Assembly: GCF_006443685.1 (NCBI RefSeq)
Contig: NZ_VFYP01000001.1
Coordinates: 124,001 to 188,000 of the forward strand
Direction of reading: 5' to 3'
Source: Rhizobium glycinendophyticum
Lineage (GTDB): Bacteria; Pseudomonadota; Alphaproteobacteria; Rhizobiales; Rhizobiaceae
Length of the DNA stretch: 64,000 bases
Shown here: piece by piece, positions 1 to 7,692 of the stretch
Layout: every line of letters begins with the position of its first letter
Numbering within the stretch: the first letter of the stretch is position 1
Made by a program: the position numbers and the translations under genes
The notes under the pieces: model-generated
What the model saw: the letters and a program-made list of their open reading frames with translations, nothing else
Databases searched by the model: none
Told to the model about the DNA's origin: nothing

Positions 1-505
1 TCTCGGTCACGTCCTTGTTGCCGAAGATCGACAGCGCCTGCTTCGTCAGCCGCGCGGACACACCGATCCGGAGTCCCCCCGTGACGAGCTTGATCAGCGC
101 GAACCGTTCCGACGTATCAAGCCGGTCCAGCAGCGAACGCATCACTCCGCGCGTCTCGCTGCGACCCAGCCGCTGCAGCCGCTCGACGATCGCCGACAGC
201 CGATCGTCCTCTTCAGAGGCGGCTTCGATATCCGAGGGTTCCCACACCAGCGAAATCGTCTCGGCGAGATCCCCGACATAGTCGTAGGAATACTGGAACA
301 ACACCGGGTCCATCCGCTCCAGCACCAGTTCCTTGAGCAGGGCTGGCTTTACGCCCTTGATGTCGAGCCCCTCAGTCAGCGCCGCCAGCGCATAACCCCG
401 GTCGGGGTCCGGCGTTGCCTTGAAGTAATCGACGAGCAGCGTCAGCTTGCCGTTGCGGCTCGGCGTCAGGACCAGGCGGTCGAGAAGATTGGCGAAGTCT
501 TTCAT
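1..505 (-). CDS. ATP-dependent DNA ligase, N-terminal part (cut by window edge)
   Basis: The gene reads leftward from ATG at 505-503 and runs open to base 1, so only about 168 N-terminal residues are present. The translation begins MKDFANLLDRLVLTPSRN and ends in a stretch containing LRIGVSARLTKQAL, typical of the N-terminal (DNA_ligase_A_N) domain of ATP-dependent ligases. The nucleotidyltransferase domain with the KxDG lysine lies outside the window. It starts 4 bp after the stop of the ligase-associated exonuclease, so the two are one operon. In the known bacterial cluster this ligase and exonuclease travel with an Lhr-type helicase and a phosphoesterase; these would be to the left if present. 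The pair is presumed to process and seal DNA ends during repair. Confidence 0.85.
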   Translation of the reverse strand, partial: MKDFANLLDRLVLTPSRNGKLTLLVDYFKATPDPDRGYALAALTEGLDIKGVKPALLKELVLERMDPVLFQYSYDYVGDLAETISLVWEPSDIEAASEEDDRLSAIVERLQRLGRSETRGVMRSLLDRLDTSERFALIKLVTGGLRIGVSARLTKQALSIFGNKDVTE

Positions 506-509
506 CGGC

Positions 510-1523
510 TCAATCCCCCTCGTCTTCGTAACCGACGAGGTGCAGTGGGCGGGCAGCGATGCCCGAAAGCTCGCACCAGCGCACCAGCGCCTCCTCGCGC
601 CCATGCGTCACCCAAACCTCCTGCGGTTTTACCTCGCGGATCGTGTCCAGGAGTTCCGGCCAGTCGCAATGGTCGGAAATGACGAGCGGCAGCTCCACCC
701 CCCGCTGCTTGGCGCGCTGCCGCACCATCATCCAGCCGGAAGCGAAGATCGGCAGTGGGTCCTCAAAACGCCGCGCCCAGCGATCGTTGAAAGCTGACGG
801 CGGGCCGATCACAACGGCACCCTTCAGGCTTCCCGATTTCTTGTCCTCGGTCGTCGCCGGCCGCAATTCGCCGAGATCGATTCCCTCGCTCTCATAGTAG
901 TCGCAAAGCTTGGCAAGCGACCCGTGGATATAGATCGGCTGGTCGTAACCGCCGCGCCGGATCAGCGAGATCACCCGCTGTGCTTTGCCCAAGGCATAGG
1001 CGCCGATCAGATGGCTGCGCTCGGGAAACTGCCGAAGCGAAGTCAGAAGCTTCTCGATCTCGCCGGCCGGTGGCGGGTGATGGAAGACCGGCAGGCCGAA
1101 GGTCGCCTCCGTGATGAACACGTCGCAGGGAACCGGCTCGAAGCTCGCACAAGTCGGATCGACACCGCGCTTATAGTCGCCGGAAACGACGATGCGCGTC
1201 CCGTCCTTCTCGATCTCGATTTGTGCCGATCCCAGCACATGCCCCGCCGGATGAAAGCGCACGGACACGCCGTTCACGTTGATCGTCTCGCCGAAGCCGG
1301 CCGCCTGCGAGGACGCGGCAAAATCCTCGCCGTAACGGATCGCCATGATATCCAGCGTCTGGCGGGTTGCCAGCACGTGGGCATGCCCGGAGCGCGCATG
1401 GTCGGAATGGCCATGGGTGATGAGCGCCCGGCCCACCGGCCGCACCGGATCGACATAAAAGTCACCAATCGGGCAATAGAGCCCGCCGGGGGTCGGATGC
1501 AGAAGAAGGTCCGGTTTGATCAT
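510..1523 (-). CDS. Ligase-associated DNA exonuclease, metallo-beta-lactamase fold
   Basis: A 337-residue protein with the metal-binding signature H37-x-H39-x-D41-H42 (in THGHSDHARSGH), further histidines at GHVLGSAQ and SGDYKRG, and a C-terminal VTHGREEALVRW. This is the pattern of the MBL-fold mRNA 3'-end-processing/SNM1-like exonucleases associated with an ATP-dependent DNA ligase (TIGR04122-type). It probably trims DNA ends before sealing by the ligase encoded 4 bp downstream. No signal peptide is visible, so the protein is cytoplasmic. The start ATG at 1523 gives the full-length family N-terminus (MIKPDLLLHPTPGGLYC). Family assignment is firm; the exact substrate is inferred from family knowledge. 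Confidence 0.85.
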   Translation of the reverse strand: MIKPDLLLHPTPGGLYCPIGDFYVDPVRPVGRALITHGHSDHARSGHAHVLATRQTLDIMAIRYGEDFAASSQAAGFGETINVNGVSVRFHPAGHVLGSAQIEIEKDGTRIVVSGDYKRGVDPTCASFEPVPCDVFITEATFGLPVFHHPPPAGEIEKLLTSLRQFPERSHLIGAYALGKAQRVISLIRRGGYDQPIYIHGSLAKLCDYYESEGIDLGELRPATTEDKKSGSLKGAVVIGPPSAFNDRWARRFEDPLPIFASGWMMVRQRAKQRGVELPLVISDHCDWPELLDTIREVKPQEVWVTHGREEALVRWCELSGIAARPLHLVGYEDEGD

Positions 1524-1576
1524 AAAAGGAAGATAGGGCGTGCGAATGCCGCCCGCCAGATGTCACCCCTTGCCGC

Positions 1577-1978
1577 TCAGGCCGCGTAACGCGACACGAC
1601 GAGATAGCCGACTGCAGCAGCCGTTGCCGAAAGCACCGCACCCCAGGCCATGTCGACGAGGCTGACGGAGAGCGACCAGCCCTTGAGCGTGGCAAGATTG
1701 GTCATGTCGTAGGTACCATAGGCGAGCAGCCCGAGCATGGCGCCATGAAGCAGCGCCGTCACGACGCTGTTTGCAGTAAGCGCCGGCATGACCGCGAAAT
1801 AGACGAGGCCAATCACGTAGAACAGATAGAAGATCCCGGCCGGCGGGAAATTCGGGGTGGCGAGCAGCAACTCGCCGATGTTCTGTCGATAAAACCCGAT
1901 CGCCACGCGCGTCAGCCACAGATAGTCAAGTGCGAAAAAGACGACAGCCGTCGACACATAGGCGATCAGATAGGTCAT
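1577..1978 (-). CDS. DUF2177 family membrane protein
   Basis: A 133-residue integral membrane protein with four hydrophobic segments (about residues 3-20, 50-68, 75-92 and 108-128). The N-terminus MTYLIAYVSTAVVFFALDYLWL and the motif with RxNIGELL and Y(D)MTNLATLKGW match the DUF2177 family. The function is unknown. In many alphaproteobacteria DUF2177 genes lie near CFA-synthase/DUF1365/ECF-sigma clusters, as here, so a role in the same membrane stress response is possible but is only an inference. The gene is transcribed leftward, 38 bp after the anti-sigma gene, and could be the third gene of the sigma/anti-sigma operon. Confidence 0.75.
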   Translation of the reverse strand: MTYLIAYVSTAVVFFALDYLWLTRVAIGFYRQNIGELLLATPNFPPAGIFYLFYVIGLVYFAVMPALTANSVVTALLHGAMLGLLAYGTYDMTNLATLKGWSLSVSLVDMAWGAVLSATAAAVGYLVVSRYAA

Positions 1979-2016
1979 GCGTCGTCTCCATCAGGCGGGC
2001 CGTTCGCCCGCCGGCC

Positions 2017-2691
2017 TTAAATTCCCAGGACGGGCTGAACGAGTCTGACGAGCAGGCTCTTGAACTTCAGCGGTGCGTCGGTCACGGCGAGACAGATGCA
2101 GTCTTCGTCCGGCGTCGCAACCGGTTGATGCGTCAGCGTCTCGTCCGCCTCTTCCAGGTCGCCGCGCCGAAATACCGTCGAGCCATCCGTAAAGGCGCCC
2201 TTCAGTACCAGCGTCAGTTCGCGACCCCCATGGGAATGCTCCGGCACGGGCTTGCCCGCCGGGATCTTCAGGAGCCGAACCTGGCTTTCCCTGTCGCCGG
2301 TCTTGATCGGAATGTGATAGGCGCCGCGCCCGAGGGCCCGCCACTTCAAACCCTCCACGTCGGTGCCCAGATAGGACCGCAGAGGTTCCGGGATGACGAC
2401 ATCACCTGTTTCCACGATGCGCGCCGGTGCTTTGGCGGCGGGCCTCCTGTTATCCGCAGCGATCTTGTTCATCATCGAAGTCCAGCTTTCGCTTGCGCTC
2501 GCGCTATCCTCGACCTCTACCGCTTCCAGCAGTTCGCCGCCGGCATGTTCCATGAAAGAGAGGCGGTCGCGGCAGCTTGGGCAGAGCGCCAGATGCGTGG
2601 CGACTGCAATGCTCCAACCTTCGGCCAAGGTACCGCTTGCGTAATCGAGCAACAATTCGTCGCTGATATGATGTTGAACGTGAGCGTTCAT
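2017..2691 (-). CDS. chrR: ChrR-type zinc-binding anti-sigma factor with C-terminal cupin
   Basis: A 224-residue protein with two recognisable modules. The N-terminal part has the zinc anti-sigma signature H8, H33-x3-C37-x2-C40 (HLALCPSC), with the same spacing as ChrR of Rhodobacter. The C-terminal part (about 110-210) is a cupin with ligand set H152, H154, E158 and H188. It should sequester the ECF sigma factor encoded immediately upstream; the start codon overlaps that gene's stop (ATGA), which implies translational coupling. In known relatives the complex is released by singlet oxygen or organic peroxides. Assignment to the ChrR family is strong; the inducing signal in this organism is inferred. 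Confidence 0.85.
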   Translation of the reverse strand: MNAHVQHHISDELLLDYASGTLAEGWSIAVATHLALCPSCRDRLSFMEHAGGELLEAVEVEDSASASESWTSMMNKIAADNRRPAAKAPARIVETGDVVIPEPLRSYLGTDVEGLKWRALGRGAYHIPIKTGDRESQVRLLKIPAGKPVPEHSHGGRELTLVLKGAFTDGSTVFRRGDLEEADETLTHQPVATPDEDCICLAVTDAPLKFKSLLVRLVQPVLGI

Positions 2692-3257
2692 GCGCGCTCC
2701 TCCAAGGCTGCTCGCAATTTGGCGAAAGCCAATCGGATGCGGGATTTCACGGTACCCATCGGCAGGCCGAGCTCGGCGGCGATGGTGCTGTGTGAGGCTT
2801 CTCTGTAGAATGACATCTTTAGAAGTTCGAGTTGTTCGGGTGGTAGAGTTTCCATGGCGCGCCGGAGCCGATCGGCTTCCTGGCGCCCTTCGAATTCGAC
2901 ATCCGCCGGGGGAACGTCATCGGGAACGAACGCCGGATCCGACGGATCGAAGACTGGTCGCTTGGCGCGACGAAAGGCGTCGATACGCTGGTTGCGCGCA
3001 ATGGTGAAAATCCAGCTGGACACGTTTCCGCGTGCCGGATCGAACTGCGCCGCCTTGTTCCAGACCGCCAGCATCGTCTCTTGCATCAGTTCTTCAGCGG
3101 CCTGCCCATCACGGGCCAGCTTCGCCATATAGGCGCGCACCTTCGGGCCATAATGCTTGAAGATCGCCTCGAATGCCTCGACATCACGATCACGCCCGAC
3201 AGACGCCAAAAGTTGCGCAAAATTCTGCGGCTCTAATTCATCAACCGATCCGGTCAT
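2688..3257 (-). CDS. rpoE: ECF RNA polymerase sigma factor (RpoE/ECF11-like)
   Basis: An ECF sigma factor of 189 residues from the chosen ATG at 3257 (MTGSVDELEPQNFAQLL). Region 2 is seen around residues 30-95 (FKHYGPKVRAY, MQETMLAVW, SSWIFTIARNQRIDAFRR) and region 4 around 130-185 (LPPEQLELLKMSFY, GTVKSRIRLAFAKLR). The open frame continues upstream to 3479, but that extension has no sigma homology and would overlap the divergent promoter region, so it is rejected. The gene overlaps chrR by 4 bp. By analogy with RpoE-ChrR it should activate genes answering membrane and photo-oxidative stress, plausibly including the divergent operon at 3500. Confidence 0.9.
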   Translation of the reverse strand: MTGSVDELEPQNFAQLLASVGRDRDVEAFEAIFKHYGPKVRAYMAKLARDGQAAEELMQETMLAVWNKAAQFDPARGNVSSWIFTIARNQRIDAFRRAKRPVFDPSDPAFVPDDVPPADVEFEGRQEADRLRRAMETLPPEQLELLKMSFYREASHSTIAAELGLPMGTVKSRIRLAFAKLRAALEERA

Positions 3258-3370
3258 CGAAACGCTATTTATCCCTCGCTGGGTCGCCGCCACGACTGTT
3301 TGCCGCGCATTTCGCCCGGGGTGACTTTGGCACGCATCGGCCCGTATGGGAATCATGTTGATCATGCAGG

Positions 3371-3400
3371 TCACTACGCCGGCTGCCGAAAAGCAGATCA
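3371..3400 (-). promoter_or_regulatory. Candidate ECF promoter of the sigma/anti-sigma operon
   Basis: On the minus strand TGATCT (3400-3395) is followed after 18 bp by TAGTGA (3376-3371). The -35 differs by one base from the TGATCC motif known for RpoE-ChrR regulons. A matching pair with the same 18-bp spacing faces the other way at 3427-3456. The match is by eye only. Confidence 0.35.
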
Positions 3401-3426
3401 CTGCGCATGAATTTAATGGCTCCTGT

Positions 3427-3456
3427 CGATCCACTCGCAAAAGCCTTGCGTAATAA
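3427..3456 (+). promoter_or_regulatory. Candidate ECF promoter of the oxidoreductase-DUF1365-methyltransferase operon
   Basis: CGATCC at 3427-3432, an 18-bp spacer, then TAATAA at 3451-3456. Transcription would start near 3463 and give a leader of roughly 37 nt before the ATG at 3500. It is the mirror partner of the element at 3371-3400 and would make the operon a target of the neighbouring sigma factor. Confidence 0.35.
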
Positions 3457-3499
3457 GAAGCAAAACTGATTATTCGCATTGAGGGAAATGGGCGGGTCT

Positions 3500-4858
3500 A
3501 TGGATATTGGCGTCACGAAGGCCGCATTCGGGGGAAAGCGGAAGATTGCGGTCGTGGGCTCCGGTATCTCCGGCCTCTCATGCGCCTGGCTTCTGTCTCG
3601 CAGTGCCGAGGTCGTCCTCTACGAGACAGAGGGGAGGCCGGGCGGCCATTCTAACACCGTGGTGGCCCCGGGCGGTGATCGGGGCACCCCGGTCGATACC
3701 GGTTTCATCGTTTACAACGATCGCAATTATCCCAACCTCGTCAAGCTCTTCGAACACCTCGATGTCCCGACGCTTGCCTCTGACATGTCCTTTGCCGCCT
3801 CGCTCGTCGATGGCGACTTCGAATATTCAGGCTCTGGCCTGAGCGGCCTTCTAGGCCAGAAGACCAACCTGCTCCGGCCGCGCTTCTGGCGCATGGTCAA
3901 GGATATCCTGCGCTTCTACCGCGAAGCGCCGGCACTTCTGGATCGCCCCGAGCTAGATGGCGTTTCGCTCGGCGATTATCTCGCCTCGGCAAATTATGCG
4001 GATAGCTTCGTCGAAGACCACCTTCTGCCCATGGGCGCCGCCATCTGGTCTACCACGGCATCGGAAATGCGGCTTTATCCGCTCCACGCTTTTATCCGCT
4101 TCTTCGTCAACCATGGCCTGCTCACGCTCACCGACCGTCCCCGGTGGCGCACGGTGAAGGGCGGCAGCCGCGAATACGTCGCCCGCATCCTTGCCGATTT
4201 CCGCGGAACCGTCCGCCTTTCGACGGCGGTGGCTCATGTCCGGCGACTGGCAGTGGGAGTGGAAGTGATCGATATCCACGGCCATGCCGAGACCTTTGAC
4301 GACGTTGTGCTCGCAACCCATGCGAACCAGAGCCTCGACCTGCTGCAGGACGCCGATGCGCGCGAGCGCGCTCTCCTCGAAGCTTTCCAGTACACGCCCA
4401 ATGTCGCCGTGCTGCATTCCGATCAAGCATTGATGCCGAAGCGGAAGTCCGTGTGGTCAAGCTGGAACTATGTAGCCGGACGCCAGGACGGGGTAGGCGA
4501 TATGCTCTGCGTGACCTATTGGATGAACAAGCTGCAGTCGCTCGATCCGAAGAACCCGCTCTTCGTCACCCTCAATCCCTGCCGCCCGATTGATCCGGCT
4601 AAGGTGATCCAGACCTTCCATTATGAACACCCCCTGTTTGATGCTGCCGCCATTCGCGCGCAGCGCCAGATCTGGCAGCTCCAAGGTCACCGCAACACCT
4701 GGTATTGCGGCGCCTATTTCGGTAGTGGTTTCCACGAGGACGGCTTGCAGTCTGGTCTCGCCGTTGCGGAAGCGCTGGGTGGTGTCCGCCGCCCCTGGTC
4801 GGTCAAGGACGAGTCAGGCCGTATCGTCATCACCCGACAGCTTGAGGCCGCCGAATGA
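3500..4858 (+). CDS. FAD-dependent amine-oxidase-like oxidoreductase
   Basis: A 452-residue protein with an N-terminal dinucleotide-binding motif at about residues 16-25 (IAVVGSGISGL), followed by ETEGRPGGHSNTV, the E/R-rich FAD contact typical of the amine oxidase/protoporphyrinogen oxidase fold. It lacks a signal peptide. TTG at 3479, ATG at 3488 and ATG at 3500 are possible starts; 3500 is chosen because the FAD motif then lies at the usual distance from the N-terminus. The stop overlaps the next start by 4 bp. This protein, DUF1365 and a CFA-synthase-like methyltransferase form a widespread cluster linked to modification of membrane lipid acyl chains under oxidative stress. The exact reaction is not established from sequence. 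Confidence 0.85.
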   Translation: MDIGVTKAAFGGKRKIAVVGSGISGLSCAWLLSRSAEVVLYETEGRPGGHSNTVVAPGGDRGTPVDTGFIVYNDRNYPNLVKLFEHLDVPTLASDMSFAASLVDGDFEYSGSGLSGLLGQKTNLLRPRFWRMVKDILRFYREAPALLDRPELDGVSLGDYLASANYADSFVEDHLLPMGAAIWSTTASEMRLYPLHAFIRFFVNHGLLTLTDRPRWRTVKGGSREYVARILADFRGTVRLSTAVAHVRRLAVGVEVIDIHGHAETFDDVVLATHANQSLDLLQDADARERALLEAFQYTPNVAVLHSDQALMPKRKSVWSSWNYVAGRQDGVGDMLCVTYWMNKLQSLDPKNPLFVTLNPCRPIDPAKVIQTFHYEHPLFDAAAIRAQRQIWQLQGHRNTWYCGAYFGSGFHEDGLQSGLAVAEALGGVRRPWSVKDESGRIVITRQLEAAE

Positions 4859-5646
4859 GCCGGCAATCCGCCATATATGCCGGCCATGTCGTGCATGTCC
4901 GCAGCCGACCTAAGCAGCACAAGCTGCGCTACAGCGTCTTTTCACTGCTCGTCGACCTTGATGAGATTGCTGATCTAGACCGCAGCCTCCGCTTCTTCGG
5001 CCACAATCGCCGGGCGCTTTATGCGGTCTACGATGCCGATCATGGCGATGGCGAGATTGGTCACTTGCGACAATGGGTGGAAGGCCGCTTGCATGCAGCC
5101 GGGCTTGATGCCAGTGGCTCGAAGATCCGCATGCTCTGCTATCCCCGCATCTTCGGCTACGTCTTCAATCCGCTTACCGTCTACTTCTGCCACCACCGCG
5201 ACGGCCGTCTGCAGGCCGTGCTCTACGAAGTCTGCAACACCTTCAACGAGCGCCACACCTACGTCATTCCGGTGGAAGAAGGGCAGCAGGTCCTGAGGCA
5301 CCAATGCCCCAAGGAGATGTATGTCTCGCCCTTCATGCCGATGGATTGCCTCTACGATTTCCGCATCAATCCCCCGGGCGAAAAAGTTGGCGTTCACATT
5401 GGTGAAAGCGATGGCGAAGGGCCAATCTTGGTGGCTCTCTTTTCCGGCAAGAGAGCCCCCTTGTCGGATGCGAGCTTATTGCGCATGCTGATGACCTATC
5501 CACTGATGACCTTGAAAGTGATGGGGGGAATCCATTGGGAAGCGCTGCGGCTCTGGCTGAAGGGGGTTCCGGTCTATCGCCATGCGCCTGCAGCAAAACC
5601 GGTCGCTTCGACGATCGTTCTGCAGAGTGGGATGAACAAGTCATGA
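4855..5646 (+). CDS. DUF1365 family protein
   Basis: A 263-residue protein that begins MSRQSAIYAGHVVHVR and carries the DUF1365 hallmarks RMLCYPRIFGYVFNPLTVYFC, YEVCNTFNERHTY and KEMYVSPFMPMD. The family is of unknown biochemical function and nearly always lies between an FAD-dependent oxidoreductase and a cyclopropane-fatty-acid-synthase-like methyltransferase, exactly as here. Start and stop overlap both neighbours by 4 bp (ATGA), so the three genes are translationally coupled. A role in lipid acyl-chain modification is inferred from this context only. Confidence 0.9.
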   Translation: MSRQSAIYAGHVVHVRSRPKQHKLRYSVFSLLVDLDEIADLDRSLRFFGHNRRALYAVYDADHGDGEIGHLRQWVEGRLHAAGLDASGSKIRMLCYPRIFGYVFNPLTVYFCHHRDGRLQAVLYEVCNTFNERHTYVIPVEEGQQVLRHQCPKEMYVSPFMPMDCLYDFRINPPGEKVGVHIGESDGEGPILVALFSGKRAPLSDASLLRMLMTYPLMTLKVMGGIHWEALRLWLKGVPVYRHAPAAKPVASTIVLQSGMNKS

Positions 5647-6860
5647 GTCATGCTGAACAAGAAATGCCATCTGTAGTGTCTTCCCTTCCGTTCTGGCAGC
5701 GGGTGCTGTGCCGCTGGGCCGATCGTGTCGCAGCCGGCCGGTTGACGCTGCAGTTCGAAGGTTACGGTGAGCATGTTGCCGTTGGCAGGCTGCCGGGTCC
5801 GCATGCCACGCTGTGTGTTCGCAATGCGAAGCCGGTGTTTCGAATCCTCACCGGCGGTACCCTGGGCTTCGCCCAGTCCTTCATCGATGGCGACCTCGAC
5901 AGCCCCGATATTGGTAGCGTTGTCGAATTCGCCTTGGCGAACGAAGCCGAGCTCGGCAAGATCCTTTCATCTTCCGTAGTTTTCGAAGGGATCGCGCGCC
6001 TGCGTCACAAGCTGCGCCGCAATTCCAAGAAAGGTAGCCGACGAAACATCGCCTTCCACTATGACCTGGGCAATGCGTTCTACAGCCAGTGGCTCGACCG
6101 TACGATGACCTATTCCTCGGCTCTCTACGAAACGCCGGGCCAGTCGCTCGCCGAAGCTCAGGAGGCCAAATATGCCCGGATCGTTCGAGAACTGAAGATC
6201 GGCCCCGACGACCATGTGCTGGAGATCGGCTGCGGCTGGGGCGGTTTTGCCGAGCACGCCATCCGCACCACCGGCTGCCGGGTCACCGGCCTGACGCTGT
6301 CCGTCGAACAGGCGAAATTCGCCCGCGAAAGGCTGGAAAAGGCAGGTCTTGCCGATCGCGCCGATATCCGTCTGGAAGATTATCGCGACTGCCAGGGCCG
6401 GTTCGACAAGATCGTCTCGATCGAGATGTTCGAAGCGGTCGGCGAAGAGAACTGGCCCGTCTATTTCAAAGCTGTCCAGGAGCGCCTCGTGCCCGGCGGC
6501 AAGGCGATGATCCAGACGATCACCATTGATGAAAGCCGCTTCGAGCAGTACCGTCGCAGCGCAGACTTCATCCAGACTTACATCTTTCCGGGCGGCATGC
6601 TGCCGTCCGCGACGACCTTCGAACGCGACGCCAGCCGCACCGGACTGCAAGTTGGCGATCGCTTCCGTTTCGGTCGCGATTATGATCGCACCCTGATTGC
6701 CTGGGATAACGCCTTCACAAATAGCTGGCCGTCAATCGAGCCGCTCGGATTCGATCGCCGCTTCTACCGGATGTGGCGTCTCTACCTGCACTACTGCGCC
6801 GTCGGCTTCCGCGTTGGCCGCATAGATGTGGTTCAGTTCCGGTTGGACAAGCCGGCCTGA
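5643..6860 (+). CDS. Cyclopropane-fatty-acid-synthase-like SAM methyltransferase
   Basis: A 405-residue protein from ATG at 5643, which overlaps the stop of the DUF1365 gene. A longer in-frame start at 5535 lies inside that gene and is rejected. Motifs are FHYDLGNAFY near residue 145, the SAM-binding VLEIGCGWGGFAEHA near 195, the MFEAVGE segment, and a C-terminal LYLHYCAVGFRVGRIDV. These are typical of CFA synthases, which add a methylene group from SAM to unsaturated phospholipid acyl chains. In clusters of this composition the enzyme may instead make methyl-branched or furan-type acyl products, which the sequence cannot decide. Confidence 0.88.
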   Translation: MSHAEQEMPSVVSSLPFWQRVLCRWADRVAAGRLTLQFEGYGEHVAVGRLPGPHATLCVRNAKPVFRILTGGTLGFAQSFIDGDLDSPDIGSVVEFALANEAELGKILSSSVVFEGIARLRHKLRRNSKKGSRRNIAFHYDLGNAFYSQWLDRTMTYSSALYETPGQSLAEAQEAKYARIVRELKIGPDDHVLEIGCGWGGFAEHAIRTTGCRVTGLTLSVEQAKFARERLEKAGLADRADIRLEDYRDCQGRFDKIVSIEMFEAVGEENWPVYFKAVQERLVPGGKAMIQTITIDESRFEQYRRSADFIQTYIFPGGMLPSATTFERDASRTGLQVGDRFRFGRDYDRTLIAWDNAFTNSWPSIEPLGFDRRFYRMWRLYLHYCAVGFRVGRIDVVQFRLDKPA

Positions 6861-6866
6861 TCTTCC

Positions 6867-6886
6867 GGCGGGGCAAGTGCCCCGCC
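6867..6886. terminator. Inter-operon hairpin
   Basis: GGCGGGGC (6867-6874), loop AAGT, GCCCCGCC (6879-6886) is a perfect 8-bp GC stem between two convergent genes. There is no T-run on either strand, so it may block read-through or stabilise mRNA ends rather than act as a classical terminator. Confidence 0.5.
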
Positions 6887-6893
6887 ACCTCCG

Positions 6894-7643
6894 TTAGGAG
6901 CGCAGCATCTTGCGCGTGAGCGCAAAGCGCAGCCTGTGCGGCAGGGCGTGCAAGAGGCGGATCGCAATCGCCATCTTCCAGGGAAAAATGATCTCGAATT
7001 TGCCCCCGGCGAGGGCCTTGGCAATGATCTCGGCGGCCTCTTCCGATGACACCAGAAAAGGCATCGGAAAGTCGTTCTTTGCGGTCAGAGGCGTGGCGAC
7101 GAATCCGGGATTGATGACTGAAAGAGTAACGCCATGGCTAGCAAGCTCCGGATGCAGTGCTTCACAAAGGTTGTTGAGCGCAGCCTTCGTGGCTCCGTAA
7201 CTGGCGGCCCCCGGCAGGCCCACATAGGCGGTGACCGACGCGACCACCGCGATGTGCCCACCTTTCCGCGCGATCATCCCTGGCATCACTGCCTCCAGGC
7301 AATGGGCCGTACCAAGGACGTTCAGGTCGAACATCTGGCGGGTGCGCTCAGCACTGAAATCGACGGCATAATCGCGCGTATAGGAGCCGGCAGCAAAGAC
7401 CGCGAGATCGATCGGCCCCATCGCGGCCACAACAGCATTTGCCACCTTTCGAACGGCTTCGCCATCAGTAACGTCCAGCGGAAAAGCGGCGATCCGGCCG
7501 GGGTGTTCGGCGGCAAGTGCGGCGAGCGATTCGGCGTTGCGGGCGCTGACGGCCACCTTGTAACCGTTCTCCACGAGCCGTTTGGCGAGTGCTCGGCCGA
7601 TGCCGGAGCTAGAACCGGTGATCCAGGCGGTCTTGGTCATCAC
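6894..7643 (-). CDS. Short-chain dehydrogenase/reductase
   Basis: A 249-residue classical SDR: cofactor motif TGSSSGIG at about residues 10-17, a conserved NVLG near 110, catalytic serine in VVASVTAYVG, and the YxxxK pair in SYGATKAAL near residue 155. The arginine after the cofactor motif (SARN) suggests NADP(H) preference. The substrate is unknown. It is convergent with the lipid-modification operon and could share its purpose, since SDRs occur in the equivalent RpoE-regulated cluster in other alphaproteobacteria; this is inference. Confidence 0.85.
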   Translation of the reverse strand: MMTKTAWITGSSSGIGRALAKRLVENGYKVAVSARNAESLAALAAEHPGRIAAFPLDVTDGEAVRKVANAVVAAMGPIDLAVFAAGSYTRDYAVDFSAERTRQMFDLNVLGTAHCLEAVMPGMIARKGGHIAVVASVTAYVGLPGAASYGATKAALNNLCEALHPELASHGVTLSVINPGFVATPLTAKNDFPMPFLVSSEEAAEIIAKALAGGKFEIIFPWKMAIAIRLLHALPHRLRFALTRKMLRS

Positions 7644-7692
7644 ATCCTCTTCGTTTGTATCATGACCAATACGCCGGGCATCCCCTCTCGGT

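Noticed and set aside
3258..3479. N-terminal extension of the ECF sigma gene
   Set aside because: No sigma similarity, and it would cover the divergent promoter region; ATG at 3257 gives the normal family start.
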